43,266 nucleotides of DNA, taken from positions 1 through 43,266 of the forward strand of contig JAIPGJ010000009.1 of assembly GCA_021736185.1 (NCBI GenBank), given 5' to 3'. Both the position numbers and the translations under genes were made by a program. Under the pieces are notes generated by a model, which saw only the letters and a list, made by a program, of their open reading frames with translations, was not told the origin of the DNA and did not search any database. The DNA is from Fidelibacterota bacterium. GTDB taxonomy: Bacteria; Fidelibacterota; UBA8477; JABMPR01. Below, in pieces: positions 20,957-29,857 of the stretch (positions are counted from its first letter, which is position 1; every line of letters begins with the position of its first letter).

Positions 20957-21961
20957 ATGCCTAAAAAAACACCCCACCCAAAATCAAGCTCAAAAACCAC
21001 AGGTGGTCCCCTGGAATTGACTTCTGTGGACAAGCAAACTTCTTCACGAACAGAGGGTGAAATTAATTCAAAACCCACCAAAAATAAAAAGCATAAAAAA
21101 GCGCATTTACATGAAGGAACCGCCACAAAAAACAAGGAAACTTCTGATTCCAAGGGTCGCGTATCCATATATGTAAAGAAAACAACCATTGATTATGAAG
21201 TTGAACTCAAGCGACTCCAGATTGAATTACTGAAATTGCAGAATCATGTAAAAAAACATAACCTGAGAGTCCTAATGCTTTTTGAAGGAAGAGATGCTGC
21301 CGGTAAGGGCGGCACCATTAAGCGCATAACTGAACACTTGAATCCACGTGGTGCTCGTGTTGTCGCTCTGGAAAAACCCAGTGATGTTGAAACGAGACAG
21401 TGGTACTTCCAACGCTATATCCAACACCTTCCTGCAGGGGGTGAAATCGCTCTATTTGATCGGAGCTGGTATAATCGGGCCATGGTGGAACCCATCATGG
21501 GGTTCTGTACCGATGAGCAGAACAAGCGCTTTATAAAAGACGTTCCCCTGTTCGAGCAGATGCTGGTCAAGGATGGTGTGAAGCTATTTAAATTTTATTT
21601 TTCTGTCTCCAAGGAAGAACAGCTCGCACGATTTAAGGCGAGAGAAACGGATCCCCTCAAACAATTCAAAATCTCCCCCGTCGATATGGAAGCTCAAAAT
21701 TTATGGGATCAATACTCGGTTAAAAAGTTTCAGTTGTTGTCTGAGACCAACAGAACCATTGCGCCCTGGACCATTATCCGATCAGATAATAAAAAATTGG
21801 CCCGCTTAAATACCATCAAGTACATCCTCAAAAATTTATCCTACGAGGGGAAACTGGATGGCAAATTCTTCAAAATTGATTCTGAGATTGTTGTATCCGG
21901 CATCAAAGAATTGAGGTTGATGGAGGAATTACTCATGACACCGGACTTACTCCCAGGCTAA
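20957..21961 (+). CDS. Polyphosphate kinase 2 family protein (copy 2) with Lys/Ser-rich N-terminal tail
   Basis: LFEGRDAAGKGGTIKRITEHLN, ALFDRSWYNRAMVEPIMGFC, FSVSKEEQLARFKAR; basic low-complexity residues 1-65. Confidence 0.94.
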   Translation: MPKKTPHPKSSSKTTGGPLELTSVDKQTSSRTEGEINSKPTKNKKHKKAHLHEGTATKNKETSDSKGRVSIYVKKTTIDYEVELKRLQIELLKLQNHVKKHNLRVLMLFEGRDAAGKGGTIKRITEHLNPRGARVVALEKPSDVETRQWYFQRYIQHLPAGGEIALFDRSWYNRAMVEPIMGFCTDEQNKRFIKDVPLFEQMLVKDGVKLFKFYFSVSKEEQLARFKARETDPLKQFKISPVDMEAQNLWDQYSVKKFQLLSETNRTIAPWTIIRSDNKKLARLNTIKYILKNLSYEGKLDGKFFKIDSEIVVSGIKELRLMEELLMTPDLLPG

Positions 21962-21971
21962 AACTTGCCAC

Positions 21972-22006
21972 AAAAAAAGGGGCTGCCATTCTGGCCAGCC
22001 CCTTTT
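21972..22006. terminator. Bidirectional intrinsic terminator between convergent ppk2 and TonB receptor genes
   Basis: AAAAGGGGCTG / CAGCCCCTTTT perfect 11-bp arms (21975-21985, 21996-22006). Confidence 0.85.
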
Positions 22007-22028
22007 GATAAATCATTTGCTTCTGATG

Positions 22029-24212
22029 TTAAAAAACAAAATCAAAATTGATGGTGGGCATAAACGGCAAGAGCACAAATGTCCGATCCTGCAGACTGTT
22101 TGTCACCCAACTTCCATCATCAAATTCAAGGTTCTGGCTATTGGTCAGATTGATAAGTTTTAAACTGACTTTTCCGTTGACACGCTCCCAGGACATCTCT
22201 CGATAAAAAGAGAGATCGAGACGGTGGTAAGCGGATGATAATTTCCAATCCTGATTCTGATCAAGGTAGCGTTTCCCAGATGCCAGTGAAAAATCCATCT
22301 GATAACCCATGTTATCTTTAAATTTTCCATCCAGAGTGAGATAGAATTCATGTTGCCTGTGTCCGGGCATAAGATCCTTCACTCCGGCTAGGTCAGTGAG
22401 CGTTGCTTTGGAGAATCTATATTTTGCCAGGCTGCGAATTCCTGGAGTAAGCTTTTCCAGAGAGAGGTTTACACCACTTATATGACCGGCATTATAGGGA
22501 ATAAGCCATTTATCCTGGGCGGAAAAATCACCCTGCCAGACACTATCCAAGAGGGTGGGATTCTCAAGTACATGGGTAAATATGTCAGCTGATAAATCAT
22601 AGCCAATACGGGGCATAAAACGACCTCCGAGACTGATGCTGAGTTCGCCTGGCAATGCGAGGCTCTTATCGACTGGAATCAAAATATCAAATAGCGGTTG
22701 ACTCAGGGTATTTGAAAGCGATACTTCGCGCTGAGTAGGGGTGGATTGTACGATAGAAATATAGGCGTCATAAATATTCGAGGGTTCCCAACCCACGCGC
22801 AGGCTTGGATTAACCGATACTTTGTCTGCAAATGAGGTGAAGACAGTTTGCAGCCCCACGTCAGTTGACAGATTGTATGGCAAGGTATAACGATAACCAA
22901 CTTTGGTTTTAAATATCAAACCAGACACATCTCTTAAGGTGCTGGAATCAACATAAGCCAGGTCGGAATTCAAAATTTCAGTACTAAATCCGGCAGAAAC
23001 CATATTGTTGTTCCCCAGGAAATATTCTGCTTGAGAGGAAATCCCATAGGTATTCAGGCCATTGGTGAAATCACCATCAAGATCACGCGATAAACCAAAG
23101 GGAATGAGATCTGCCCTCAAAAAAGTGTGATACGTCTTCCCATAAATATTTGTCTGGGTCGTCAGACGGGGATTAAAACGATGCTGTATTCGACCAGAGA
23201 TGAAGCCATTGTACCAGCTTGAATGGGCACTACGACCCTGGTCACCGAGCCAATGCAGTTTATCGAAGGTGAGAAACATATTCCCGGAAACTTTGGTATC
23301 CTCGCTGATATCAAAGGTGATTTTTCCATTCAAATCATAAAAATAATAGTCCGGTCTGAATCTTCTATAAACACTATCAGATTGTGTCGTACTTAAAGAG
23401 TAGATCGCATCAAAATCCACCCTGCGTCCTGAAAAGTACCAGGAGCCTCCAGCTGGATGCGGCCCAGAAGTGGTGAGTCCGCTTTCAACCAATCCCAAGA
23501 TGGCCCTCACATCGGTGTTGGATCGGTTACCTTCTTTATATATAAGCTCAGTCGTATTCATCTGGTAGGTGGTGGGTTGTCTGCTATTTCCAGCACCGTG
23601 ATTCTCAATGTGCTTGACGGCGTCAAGATTGAAAGCAGGGTAAATGTTGTAGAGGTGTCTGGTGTTCTCCACAGGAACTCCATCTATGACGTATCGCGTG
23701 AATTCACCTGTAGGATGGAGCCAGCGGGTAGGTGCCAGGAGTTCGTATGAGAATCCAGCGCCTTCAATACTTTCTGATTCCTTCAATTCAATGTTCTTGG
23801 GTTGTTGCGGGCCGGGAAGTTGTGAAGTAATTCGAATCTCAGGGACGACCAGGGTCGAGTCTTCCACCAGGACCTCCTCACCACCCAGCGTTTGAGGTTC
23901 CATGTGGATAGGAATGATAATGTGGGTGTCGTCAGTGAAAAAGAATTCTTTACTATAGGTATTGTAACCCATATAGGTACAGACCACCTCCAAACTATCG
24001 TGTGATAATCCACTGAGGTAAAAATAACCATCCACGTTAGAGGTTCCGCCCAGGTAGGTTCCTTTGATAACAATATTTGCATAGGGTAAGGGTTCCAGGG
24101 TAACTGAATTCCTGATTGTACCTGAAATGGATTTTATTTGTCCAAAAAGCATAGAAACAGCTAACAGGAGGATCAGTGGCTTGATAAAGGATTTTTTCAT
24201 TTTATTTCTCAT
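22029..24212 (-). CDS. TonB-dependent receptor with carboxypeptidase-regulatory-like N-terminal domain
   Basis: ISGTIRNSVTLEPLPYANIVIKGTYLGGTSNVDGYFYLSGL, plug-like region, beta-barrel ending NFDFVF. Confidence 0.87.
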   Translation of the reverse strand: MRNKMKKSFIKPLILLLAVSMLFGQIKSISGTIRNSVTLEPLPYANIVIKGTYLGGTSNVDGYFYLSGLSHDSLEVVCTYMGYNTYSKEFFFTDDTHIIIPIHMEPQTLGGEEVLVEDSTLVVPEIRITSQLPGPQQPKNIELKESESIEGAGFSYELLAPTRWLHPTGEFTRYVIDGVPVENTRHLYNIYPAFNLDAVKHIENHGAGNSRQPTTYQMNTTELIYKEGNRSNTDVRAILGLVESGLTTSGPHPAGGSWYFSGRRVDFDAIYSLSTTQSDSVYRRFRPDYYFYDLNGKITFDISEDTKVSGNMFLTFDKLHWLGDQGRSAHSSWYNGFISGRIQHRFNPRLTTQTNIYGKTYHTFLRADLIPFGLSRDLDGDFTNGLNTYGISSQAEYFLGNNNMVSAGFSTEILNSDLAYVDSSTLRDVSGLIFKTKVGYRYTLPYNLSTDVGLQTVFTSFADKVSVNPSLRVGWEPSNIYDAYISIVQSTPTQREVSLSNTLSQPLFDILIPVDKSLALPGELSISLGGRFMPRIGYDLSADIFTHVLENPTLLDSVWQGDFSAQDKWLIPYNAGHISGVNLSLEKLTPGIRSLAKYRFSKATLTDLAGVKDLMPGHRQHEFYLTLDGKFKDNMGYQMDFSLASGKRYLDQNQDWKLSSAYHRLDLSFYREMSWERVNGKVSLKLINLTNSQNLEFDDGSWVTNSLQDRTFVLLPFMPTINFDFVF

Positions 24213-24246
24213 TTCCCCAAGGGTTCAATATTATTTACATTATACT

Positions 24247-24708
24247 TCAATACCAGGTGACATTCCAATTAAGAAGTTTACCTGATTCATAATTAAAAAC
24301 TGCGGAGAAAATACCTGATTGATCCAACCAATCCATAAATATTCTGTCTCCTTCCCAAAGTGGGAAGGTTTTTAGTTCATCATTTGAGATCCATTGCAGC
24401 TGTCCTTCTGGAGAATCTATCAATTCTCCAGTGAACTCATGGAAGCAATACACAAATACGTACCAATCATTTTCACCATCAAACGCTGGAAAAGTGATAA
24501 ATCCTTTTAGCTCGGGACTGGAAACCTGCAGACCAGACTCCTCCAAAACTTCTCGGATCGCGCAATCCTCTGGGGTTTCTCCCCCCTCAACTTTACCTCC
24601 CAGGCCGTTCCACTTGCCTTCATGCATATCATTGGCTTTTTTATTCCGATGCAGCATCAAAGTTTTTTTGCCATCACGTAAATAACATAAAGTTGCTAGC
24701 TTGTTCAT
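24247..24708 (-). CDS. NUDIX hydrolase (8-oxo-dGTP diphosphatase-like)
   Basis: NUDIX box GKVEGGETPEDCAIREVLEESGL. Confidence 0.93.
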   Translation of the reverse strand: MNKLATLCYLRDGKKTLMLHRNKKANDMHEGKWNGLGGKVEGGETPEDCAIREVLEESGLQVSSPELKGFITFPAFDGENDWYVFVYCFHEFTGELIDSPEGQLQWISNDELKTFPLWEGDRIFMDWLDQSGIFSAVFNYESGKLLNWNVTWY

Positions 24709-24756
24709 CTTGTCAATCCAAGTCTTTTCTAAGTCAATTGTTCCATAAGTAAAATA

Positions 24757-24786
24757 AAAAGAGTCCGGTAAGAACCGGACTCTTTC
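24757..24786 (-). terminator. Intrinsic terminator downstream of marR-family gene
   Basis: AAAGAGTCCGGT / ACCGGACTCTTT hairpin with minus-strand T-tract. Confidence 0.85.
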
Positions 24787-24805
24787 CTTTAAATGATGAA
24801 TCGAA

Positions 24806-25261
24806 TCAGGCGTTTCTAACTAACCAAGTGCTCACTAGCCCCTGCATGAGAGAAATCCCCTGATAAATCTTATCCCTGTCGTCAACTGAGATATCTTTTA
24901 ACATCTCACCGTGCAGATCGGCATATTCTTCTTTTAACTTTCCAACCAGCGTCTGACCCTTGTTGGTGAGACTGATCTTTGCAAATCTACGGTCCTCGAT
25001 ACTCTGCACCCTGTCTACCAGTTTTTCAGCAAATAACCCATCGATAATCCTGGTCAAGCGACTCGGCGAGAGATGCATGCTGGTCGCTAGCTCTTGCACA
25101 GAGTAGGATTTACCGGCTTCAACAATTCTCAAACAACGGAATTCAGCTACTTTAAGACCGTGGTCTTTGGCAAACATTTTTTCTTTGGCTTCGCAACATC
25201 TCAACAAATCGAAGGTCAGTTCCGTAATTGCGCTGGCCTGTTCTTTCAATTTCATGTCCAT
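24806..25261 (-). CDS. MarR family transcriptional regulator
   Basis: Winged helix SVQELATSMHLSPSRLTRIIDGLFAEKLVDRVQSIEDRRFAKISLTNKG. Confidence 0.92.
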   Translation of the reverse strand: MDMKLKEQASAITELTFDLLRCCEAKEKMFAKDHGLKVAEFRCLRIVEAGKSYSVQELATSMHLSPSRLTRIIDGLFAEKLVDRVQSIEDRRFAKISLTNKGQTLVGKLKEEYADLHGEMLKDISVDDRDKIYQGISLMQGLVSTWLVRNA

Positions 25262-25319
25262 AAGTGATCCCCTTTAAACTCATTCATCTTTACTATTTTT
25301 CGTAACTTTTATTACCTCT

Positions 25320-25342
25320 AATCATTGTCGATAATAATGATT
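25320..25342. promoter_or_regulatory. Candidate MarR operator
   Basis: Perfect inverted repeat AATCATT-N9-AATGATT about 60-80 bp upstream of the marR start. Confidence 0.4.
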
Positions 25343-25587
25343 GCTATTACACAAAAATTTAGTATTGGATAGGACCTAAGACTAACCTTTTCTTTGCTAA
25401 AAGCAAAAATAGTGAATCTGTAGCTATTAACTATACATGATATTATTTATAACATTTATTTGGACCCTATATTGTAGCCGATTCCACAGGGTAAAGGGTT
25501 TACTGGAATTAGACTTGAACCTGCAAATTCTCTCACTTTTATGATTATTGTTCATGACAAATGTGTGATTTGCGCCTAAGCTACAGG

Positions 25588-26097
25588 ATGCAAAAGCTTA
25601 CGAATTATAGAGAGAGTCGTCTCTTGCAGTACCTGGAACCGGTATGTATTCATATTGTCATGGATGGGCAGGAAAAATACAATCCCTTGTCGGCTTCATG
25701 AGTAACCCTTACCTCAATTGAACCATGTATGATTGCCATCTCTGTGGGATTCCAGCGCTACACCTATGAACTCATGCTAAAGCACAATGAATTTGTTGTC
25801 AGTTTCCCCTCAGCAGGGATGTCGGCTGAGGTGGAGTTGTTTGGCTCTCAATCCGGGAGAGATATTGACAAACTAAAGATATCGGGTACACCTGTACAAA
25901 CAGCAACTTTGATTGATGGGGTGCTGCTTGCTGAGGCAAGTATTAATTATGAATGTATTTTGAAGGACAGCATGATCACCTGAGATCACATGCTGTTTTC
26001 TGCTGAGATCGTTGCCAGCCATATCAAGCGAACAGGCTTCCCCGTCTGTATGTACTCGGGCCAAAGAAATATGGTGGTATTTAGACCCTATCCATAA
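25588..26097 (+). pseudogene. Flavin reductase-like (FMN-binding split barrel) gene with two in-frame TGA codons
   Basis: Single continuous frame of 169 codons: MQKLTNYRES...EKYNPLSAS*VTLTSIEPCMIAISVGFQRYTYELMLKHNEFVVSFPS...SGRDIDKLKISG...CILKDSMIT*DHMLFSAEIVASHIKRTGF...RPYP. TGA at 25699-25701 and 25981-25983. Confidence 0.75.
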
Positions 26098-26119
26098 TAA
26101 GTCGGGGCTATATTCCGTT

Positions 26120-27703
26120 TTAATTCAAACCGAGATATTCATCGTAGCTTGAAAAATTAACTTCCACAACCTTGGCATCCAGATCAATGATATGATCGGA
26201 TACGGTCTGATTAAACTCATGGTCATGAGAGGTAAACAGGATGTTTCCTTTGAAACGGATCAGGCCTTCATTGATTGCAGTAATGCTCTCCAGGTCGAGG
26301 TGATTGGTTGGGCCGTCAAGCATGAGCACATTGGCACCAGAAACCATCATCTTGGCGAACATACATCGCACCCTTTCCCCACCTGATAGGACATTGGTCT
26401 TTTTAAAGGCATCTTCGCCGGAGAAAAGCAGCTGACCCAGCAGGCCTCGGATATAAGGCTCGTGTTGATCTACTGAATACCGACGTAACCAATCGATTAA
26501 GTTGTATTTCCCCGGCTCAAAATACTTGGTATTGTCTTTGGGGAAATACGCCCTGGTAGTGGTAACACCCCAGTTAACAGACCCGGCATCAGGCTCCATT
26601 TCACCAGCGAGAATTTTAAACAGTGTCGTCGTAGACGATTCATTTTCAGCCAGAAAGATCGTTTTATCGCCGCGAGCAATGGTAAAAGAGAGGTTATCCA
26701 GTACCTTTTTGCCCTCAATCGATTTGGTCAAACCTTCTACCGTAAGAATATCTTTCCCGGCTTCACGGGCAGGTTCAAAGTGGATATATGGATATTTTCT
26801 GGTTGAAACGGGCAAATCACCCAATTCCAGTTTTTCCAATTGTTTTTGTCTGGAGGTAGCCTGTTTTGATTTACTGGCGTTGGCCGAAAAACGAGCAATA
26901 AAGGCTTTTAATTCTTTAGCTTTGTCTTCTGCTTTTTTATTTTGATTATTTCTCAGGTTTTGAGCCAATTCACTGGATTGTCTCCAAAAATCATAGTTAC
27001 CCGCATAAGTTGTGATTTTTCCATAATCAATATCAGCCGTCATGGTACACACTTTATTGAGAAAGTGTCTATCATGGGAAACGACAATCACCGTATTGCT
27101 AAAATTGAGTAAAAATTGTTCCAGCCAGTCTTTGGCCTTGATATCAAGGTGGTTTGTGGGTTCATCAAGGAGTAGAATATCGGGATTACCAAAAATAGCC
27201 TGAGCCAGCAAAACTTTAATTTTTTCGGAACCCTTGAGCTCATGCATCTTCCGCGCTGCATAAGAAACATCTAATCCCAGGCCAGCCAAAAGCACCATGG
27301 CCTCGGACTCAGCTTCCCAGCCACCCATTTCTCCAAAATCAGCTTCCAGTTCAGCCGCCCGCATACCATCAGCATCAGAAAAGTCTGCTTTCATATAGAT
27401 GGCATCTTTTTCCTGCATGATATTGAATAGGGCCTCATTCCCTTTCAGGACCGTCTCAAGAACAGTAAAATCATCATAGGCGAATTGATTCTGCTTGAGC
27501 ACGGACATGCGCTCGCCAGGATTCATACTAATACTCCCCTTCTGCATCTCGATATCTCCGGCAAGGAGTTTGAGAAAGGTAGATTTTCCTGATCCGTTTG
27601 CCCCGATGAGTCCGTAACAGTTGCCTGGTGTAAACTTTATATTTACATCTTCAAACAGTTTCTGACCACCAAAGGTCAGACTAACATTATTTGTAATTAG
27701 CAT
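26120..27703 (-). CDS. ABC-F family ATPase (YbiT-like)
   Basis: Two ABC domains, NBD1 GANGSGKST and LLLDEPTNHLD, linker FIARFSANASKSKQATSRQKQ, NBD2 LSGGERVRC. Confidence 0.93.
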   Translation of the reverse strand: MLITNNVSLTFGGQKLFEDVNIKFTPGNCYGLIGANGSGKSTFLKLLAGDIEMQKGSISMNPGERMSVLKQNQFAYDDFTVLETVLKGNEALFNIMQEKDAIYMKADFSDADGMRAAELEADFGEMGGWEAESEAMVLLAGLGLDVSYAARKMHELKGSEKIKVLLAQAIFGNPDILLLDEPTNHLDIKAKDWLEQFLLNFSNTVIVVSHDRHFLNKVCTMTADIDYGKITTYAGNYDFWRQSSELAQNLRNNQNKKAEDKAKELKAFIARFSANASKSKQATSRQKQLEKLELGDLPVSTRKYPYIHFEPAREAGKDILTVEGLTKSIEGKKVLDNLSFTIARGDKTIFLAENESSTTTLFKILAGEMEPDAGSVNWGVTTTRAYFPKDNTKYFEPGKYNLIDWLRRYSVDQHEPYIRGLLGQLLFSGEDAFKKTNVLSGGERVRCMFAKMMVSGANVLMLDGPTNHLDLESITAINEGLIRFKGNILFTSHDHEFNQTVSDHIIDLDAKVVEVNFSSYDEYLGLN

Positions 27704-27841
27704 ATATGAGTGTTTGTCCTATTTATGATCGCTTTCAACATCAATGGTTCATATAGTTGATGAAAGCTCCTCTTCAAACCAGAAAAGTAAATAAAATTTG
27801 ATTATAATTGGAAGTTGGGTTTTACCAGATTGGAGTGGGTA

Positions 27842-29152
27842 CTACTCAATTCGTTCAAGGATGAGCGGGGGTATTTCTGGCAGAGACCTGTCTATGGAAA
27901 AATATTCCTTCCCTTTGTTCAGCACCTCTTCCAGGGCTTTTTCATCATTGGAATAAATGCTCAGAATAGGGTCGCCCTTTTCCAACTTGTCTCCAAGTCT
28001 GGCATGGATATACAACCCGCTGGAAAAATCAATGGAGTCACTCATCTTTCGTCGACCCGCGCCCAATTGAATCCCGGCAAAGCCAAGCGCCATGGTATCC
28101 ACCTGTGACAGGTAGCCAGATTTAGATGCAGTAATCACGCCTGAATATTTTGCCTTGGGATAATTGCTCAAATTGTCCAGTACCCTGGGATCGCCCCCCT
28201 GGAGTTCCGTAATTTTCTTAAGCTTCTCAAAGGCTGAGCCATCAGTAACCGTCCTGGTCTGAAGATCTATGGCAGCCGCTTGTGAAAGATCTGGATTTGA
28301 CATCCTCAAAATCTCTGCACCCAGGGCATAGGTAACGTCCATGAGATCCTTGGGTCCATCCCCCTGAAGTCCTCGTACAGATTCCTCTATTTCAAACCAA
28401 TTCCCAATAGCTGACCCCAAGGGCTGGTTCATGTCCGTGATCAGGGCGGTGGTTTTTATTCCATAGCCTTGGCCAATTGAGACCAGGCTGTTGGCCAGTG
28501 ATCGGGATGCTTCGGGGGTTTGCATAAATGCCCCATTCCCAGTCTTCACATCCAGGACTAATCCCTGAATGCCTTCAGCGATCTTCTTGCTCATGATGCT
28601 GGCGGATATTAGTGGGATGGATCTTACAGTGGCAGTGACATCTCTGAGCGCGTAAATTTTCTTATCGGCGGGACAAATATTTCCCGTTTGTCCAATCAAC
28701 CCAACATGCTCCTGGATGACCAGTTCTTTCCATTTATCTAACTCAAGGTTTACGTTAAACCCCGGGATGGACTCCAATTTATCAAGGGTACCACCGCTAT
28801 GACCCAGCCCCCGACCGGATATCATTGGAATATGTATGTTTAAAACAGCAAGGATGGGTGCCAGTAATATGGAGACCTTGTCTCCAACACCCCCCGTACT
28901 GTGCTTATCAGCGACGAAATCTGGAGCCGAGCTGAAATCCATACGTTCTCCGGATTCCAACATGACTTTGGTGAGTGCCAAGGTCTCTTCGGTATTCATT
29001 CCCTGGATGAAGATCGCCATGAGCAAGGCAGACATTTGATAATCCGGAAGGCTTCCATCTGTATACCCAAGGATGAACTCCCGGATTTCACTATCACTTA
29101 GCTGTTGACCCTTCGATTTCTTTTCAATGATCTGATAGGGTATCATCTTCAC
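27842..29152 (-). CDS. Thymidine/pyrimidine-nucleoside phosphorylase
   Basis: DKHSTGGVGDKVSILLAPILA, SGRGLGHSGGTLDKLESIPGF signature. Confidence 0.95.
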   Translation of the reverse strand: MKMIPYQIIEKKSKGQQLSDSEIREFILGYTDGSLPDYQMSALLMAIFIQGMNTEETLALTKVMLESGERMDFSSAPDFVADKHSTGGVGDKVSILLAPILAVLNIHIPMISGRGLGHSGGTLDKLESIPGFNVNLELDKWKELVIQEHVGLIGQTGNICPADKKIYALRDVTATVRSIPLISASIMSKKIAEGIQGLVLDVKTGNGAFMQTPEASRSLANSLVSIGQGYGIKTTALITDMNQPLGSAIGNWFEIEESVRGLQGDGPKDLMDVTYALGAEILRMSNPDLSQAAAIDLQTRTVTDGSAFEKLKKITELQGGDPRVLDNLSNYPKAKYSGVITASKSGYLSQVDTMALGFAGIQLGAGRRKMSDSIDFSSGLYIHARLGDKLEKGDPILSIYSNDEKALEEVLNKGKEYFSIDRSLPEIPPLILERIE

Positions 29153-29657
29153 TCCTGTAACTCTCAGCTAGTTCGACGTAATGAATCCAACCTGTCTGCA
29201 TGCGTTGAAACATATCATCATCAATCACGCCGCGCTGCTTCGCAGGGACTCCAGCCCAAAGAGTCCGGGCAGGAACGTGTTCATATTCCTTGACCAGAGC
29301 TCCGGCTGCAACCAGGGCACCTTCATCAATTCTTGCCCAGCTCAGAACCGTTGCACCCATGCCAATGAGTGCATCATCCTTAACGATGCAACCATGGACA
29401 ATCGCTTGATGTCCGATGGTGACTCGATCTCCTATCAAACAAGGGCCTTCTTCAGATTCCACATGGAGAATCGCACCATCTTGTACATTGACATTCGCGC
29501 CGATTCTGATTTTGTTCAAATCTCCACGGATCACCACATTATACCAGATGCTGCTCCCTGGGCCGATTTCAACATCACCGATGATTACCGCATTTTCAGC
29601 GACCCAGGCATCTTTGTGTATTTTGGGGCTGAGCCCTTTGAAGGATTTCTTCATCAT
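29124..29657 (-). CDS. Gamma-carbonic anhydrase family protein (left-handed beta-helix)
   Basis: VIIGDVEIGPGSSIWYNVVIRGDLNKIRIGANVNVQDGAILHVE, TIGHQAIVHGCIV hexapeptide repeats and His ligands. Confidence 0.93.
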   Translation of the reverse strand: MMKKSFKGLSPKIHKDAWVAENAVIIGDVEIGPGSSIWYNVVIRGDLNKIRIGANVNVQDGAILHVESEEGPCLIGDRVTIGHQAIVHGCIVKDDALIGMGATVLSWARIDEGALVAAGALVKEYEHVPARTLWAGVPAKQRGVIDDDMFQRMQTGWIHYVELAESYRSEDDTLSDH

Positions 29658-29857
29658 CTCGATTTTTTACTTTCTTAATAGAGCATTAAACATAATCCCT
29701 ACTGGATCATTTGGAAACAGTTTCAAATCATTTGGTCAGAGCAAAACCTCCGAAAACTGTCTTTCAGGCACTCACTCTGCTCACCGATTGAGCTATTTTC
29801 AGGATAAATCTGATTTAATCTTGACTTTTTTGTACAATATGCTTTACTTGGGCGCAA

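Noticed and set aside
25497-25585. tRNA-like tract on the minus strand (TAGCTTAGG...GGTTCAAGTCT)
   Set aside because: T-loop and D-arm words are present, but the T-stem does not pair and the anticodon arm gives no proper 7-nt loop; probably chance or an unrecognisable relic.
25699-25983. Selenocysteine or alternative genetic code explanation for the two TGAs
   Set aside because: The TGAs sit at expected Trp and Gly positions rather than Cys, no SECIS-like hairpin follows the first TGA, and all other genes in the window read normally with TGA as stop.
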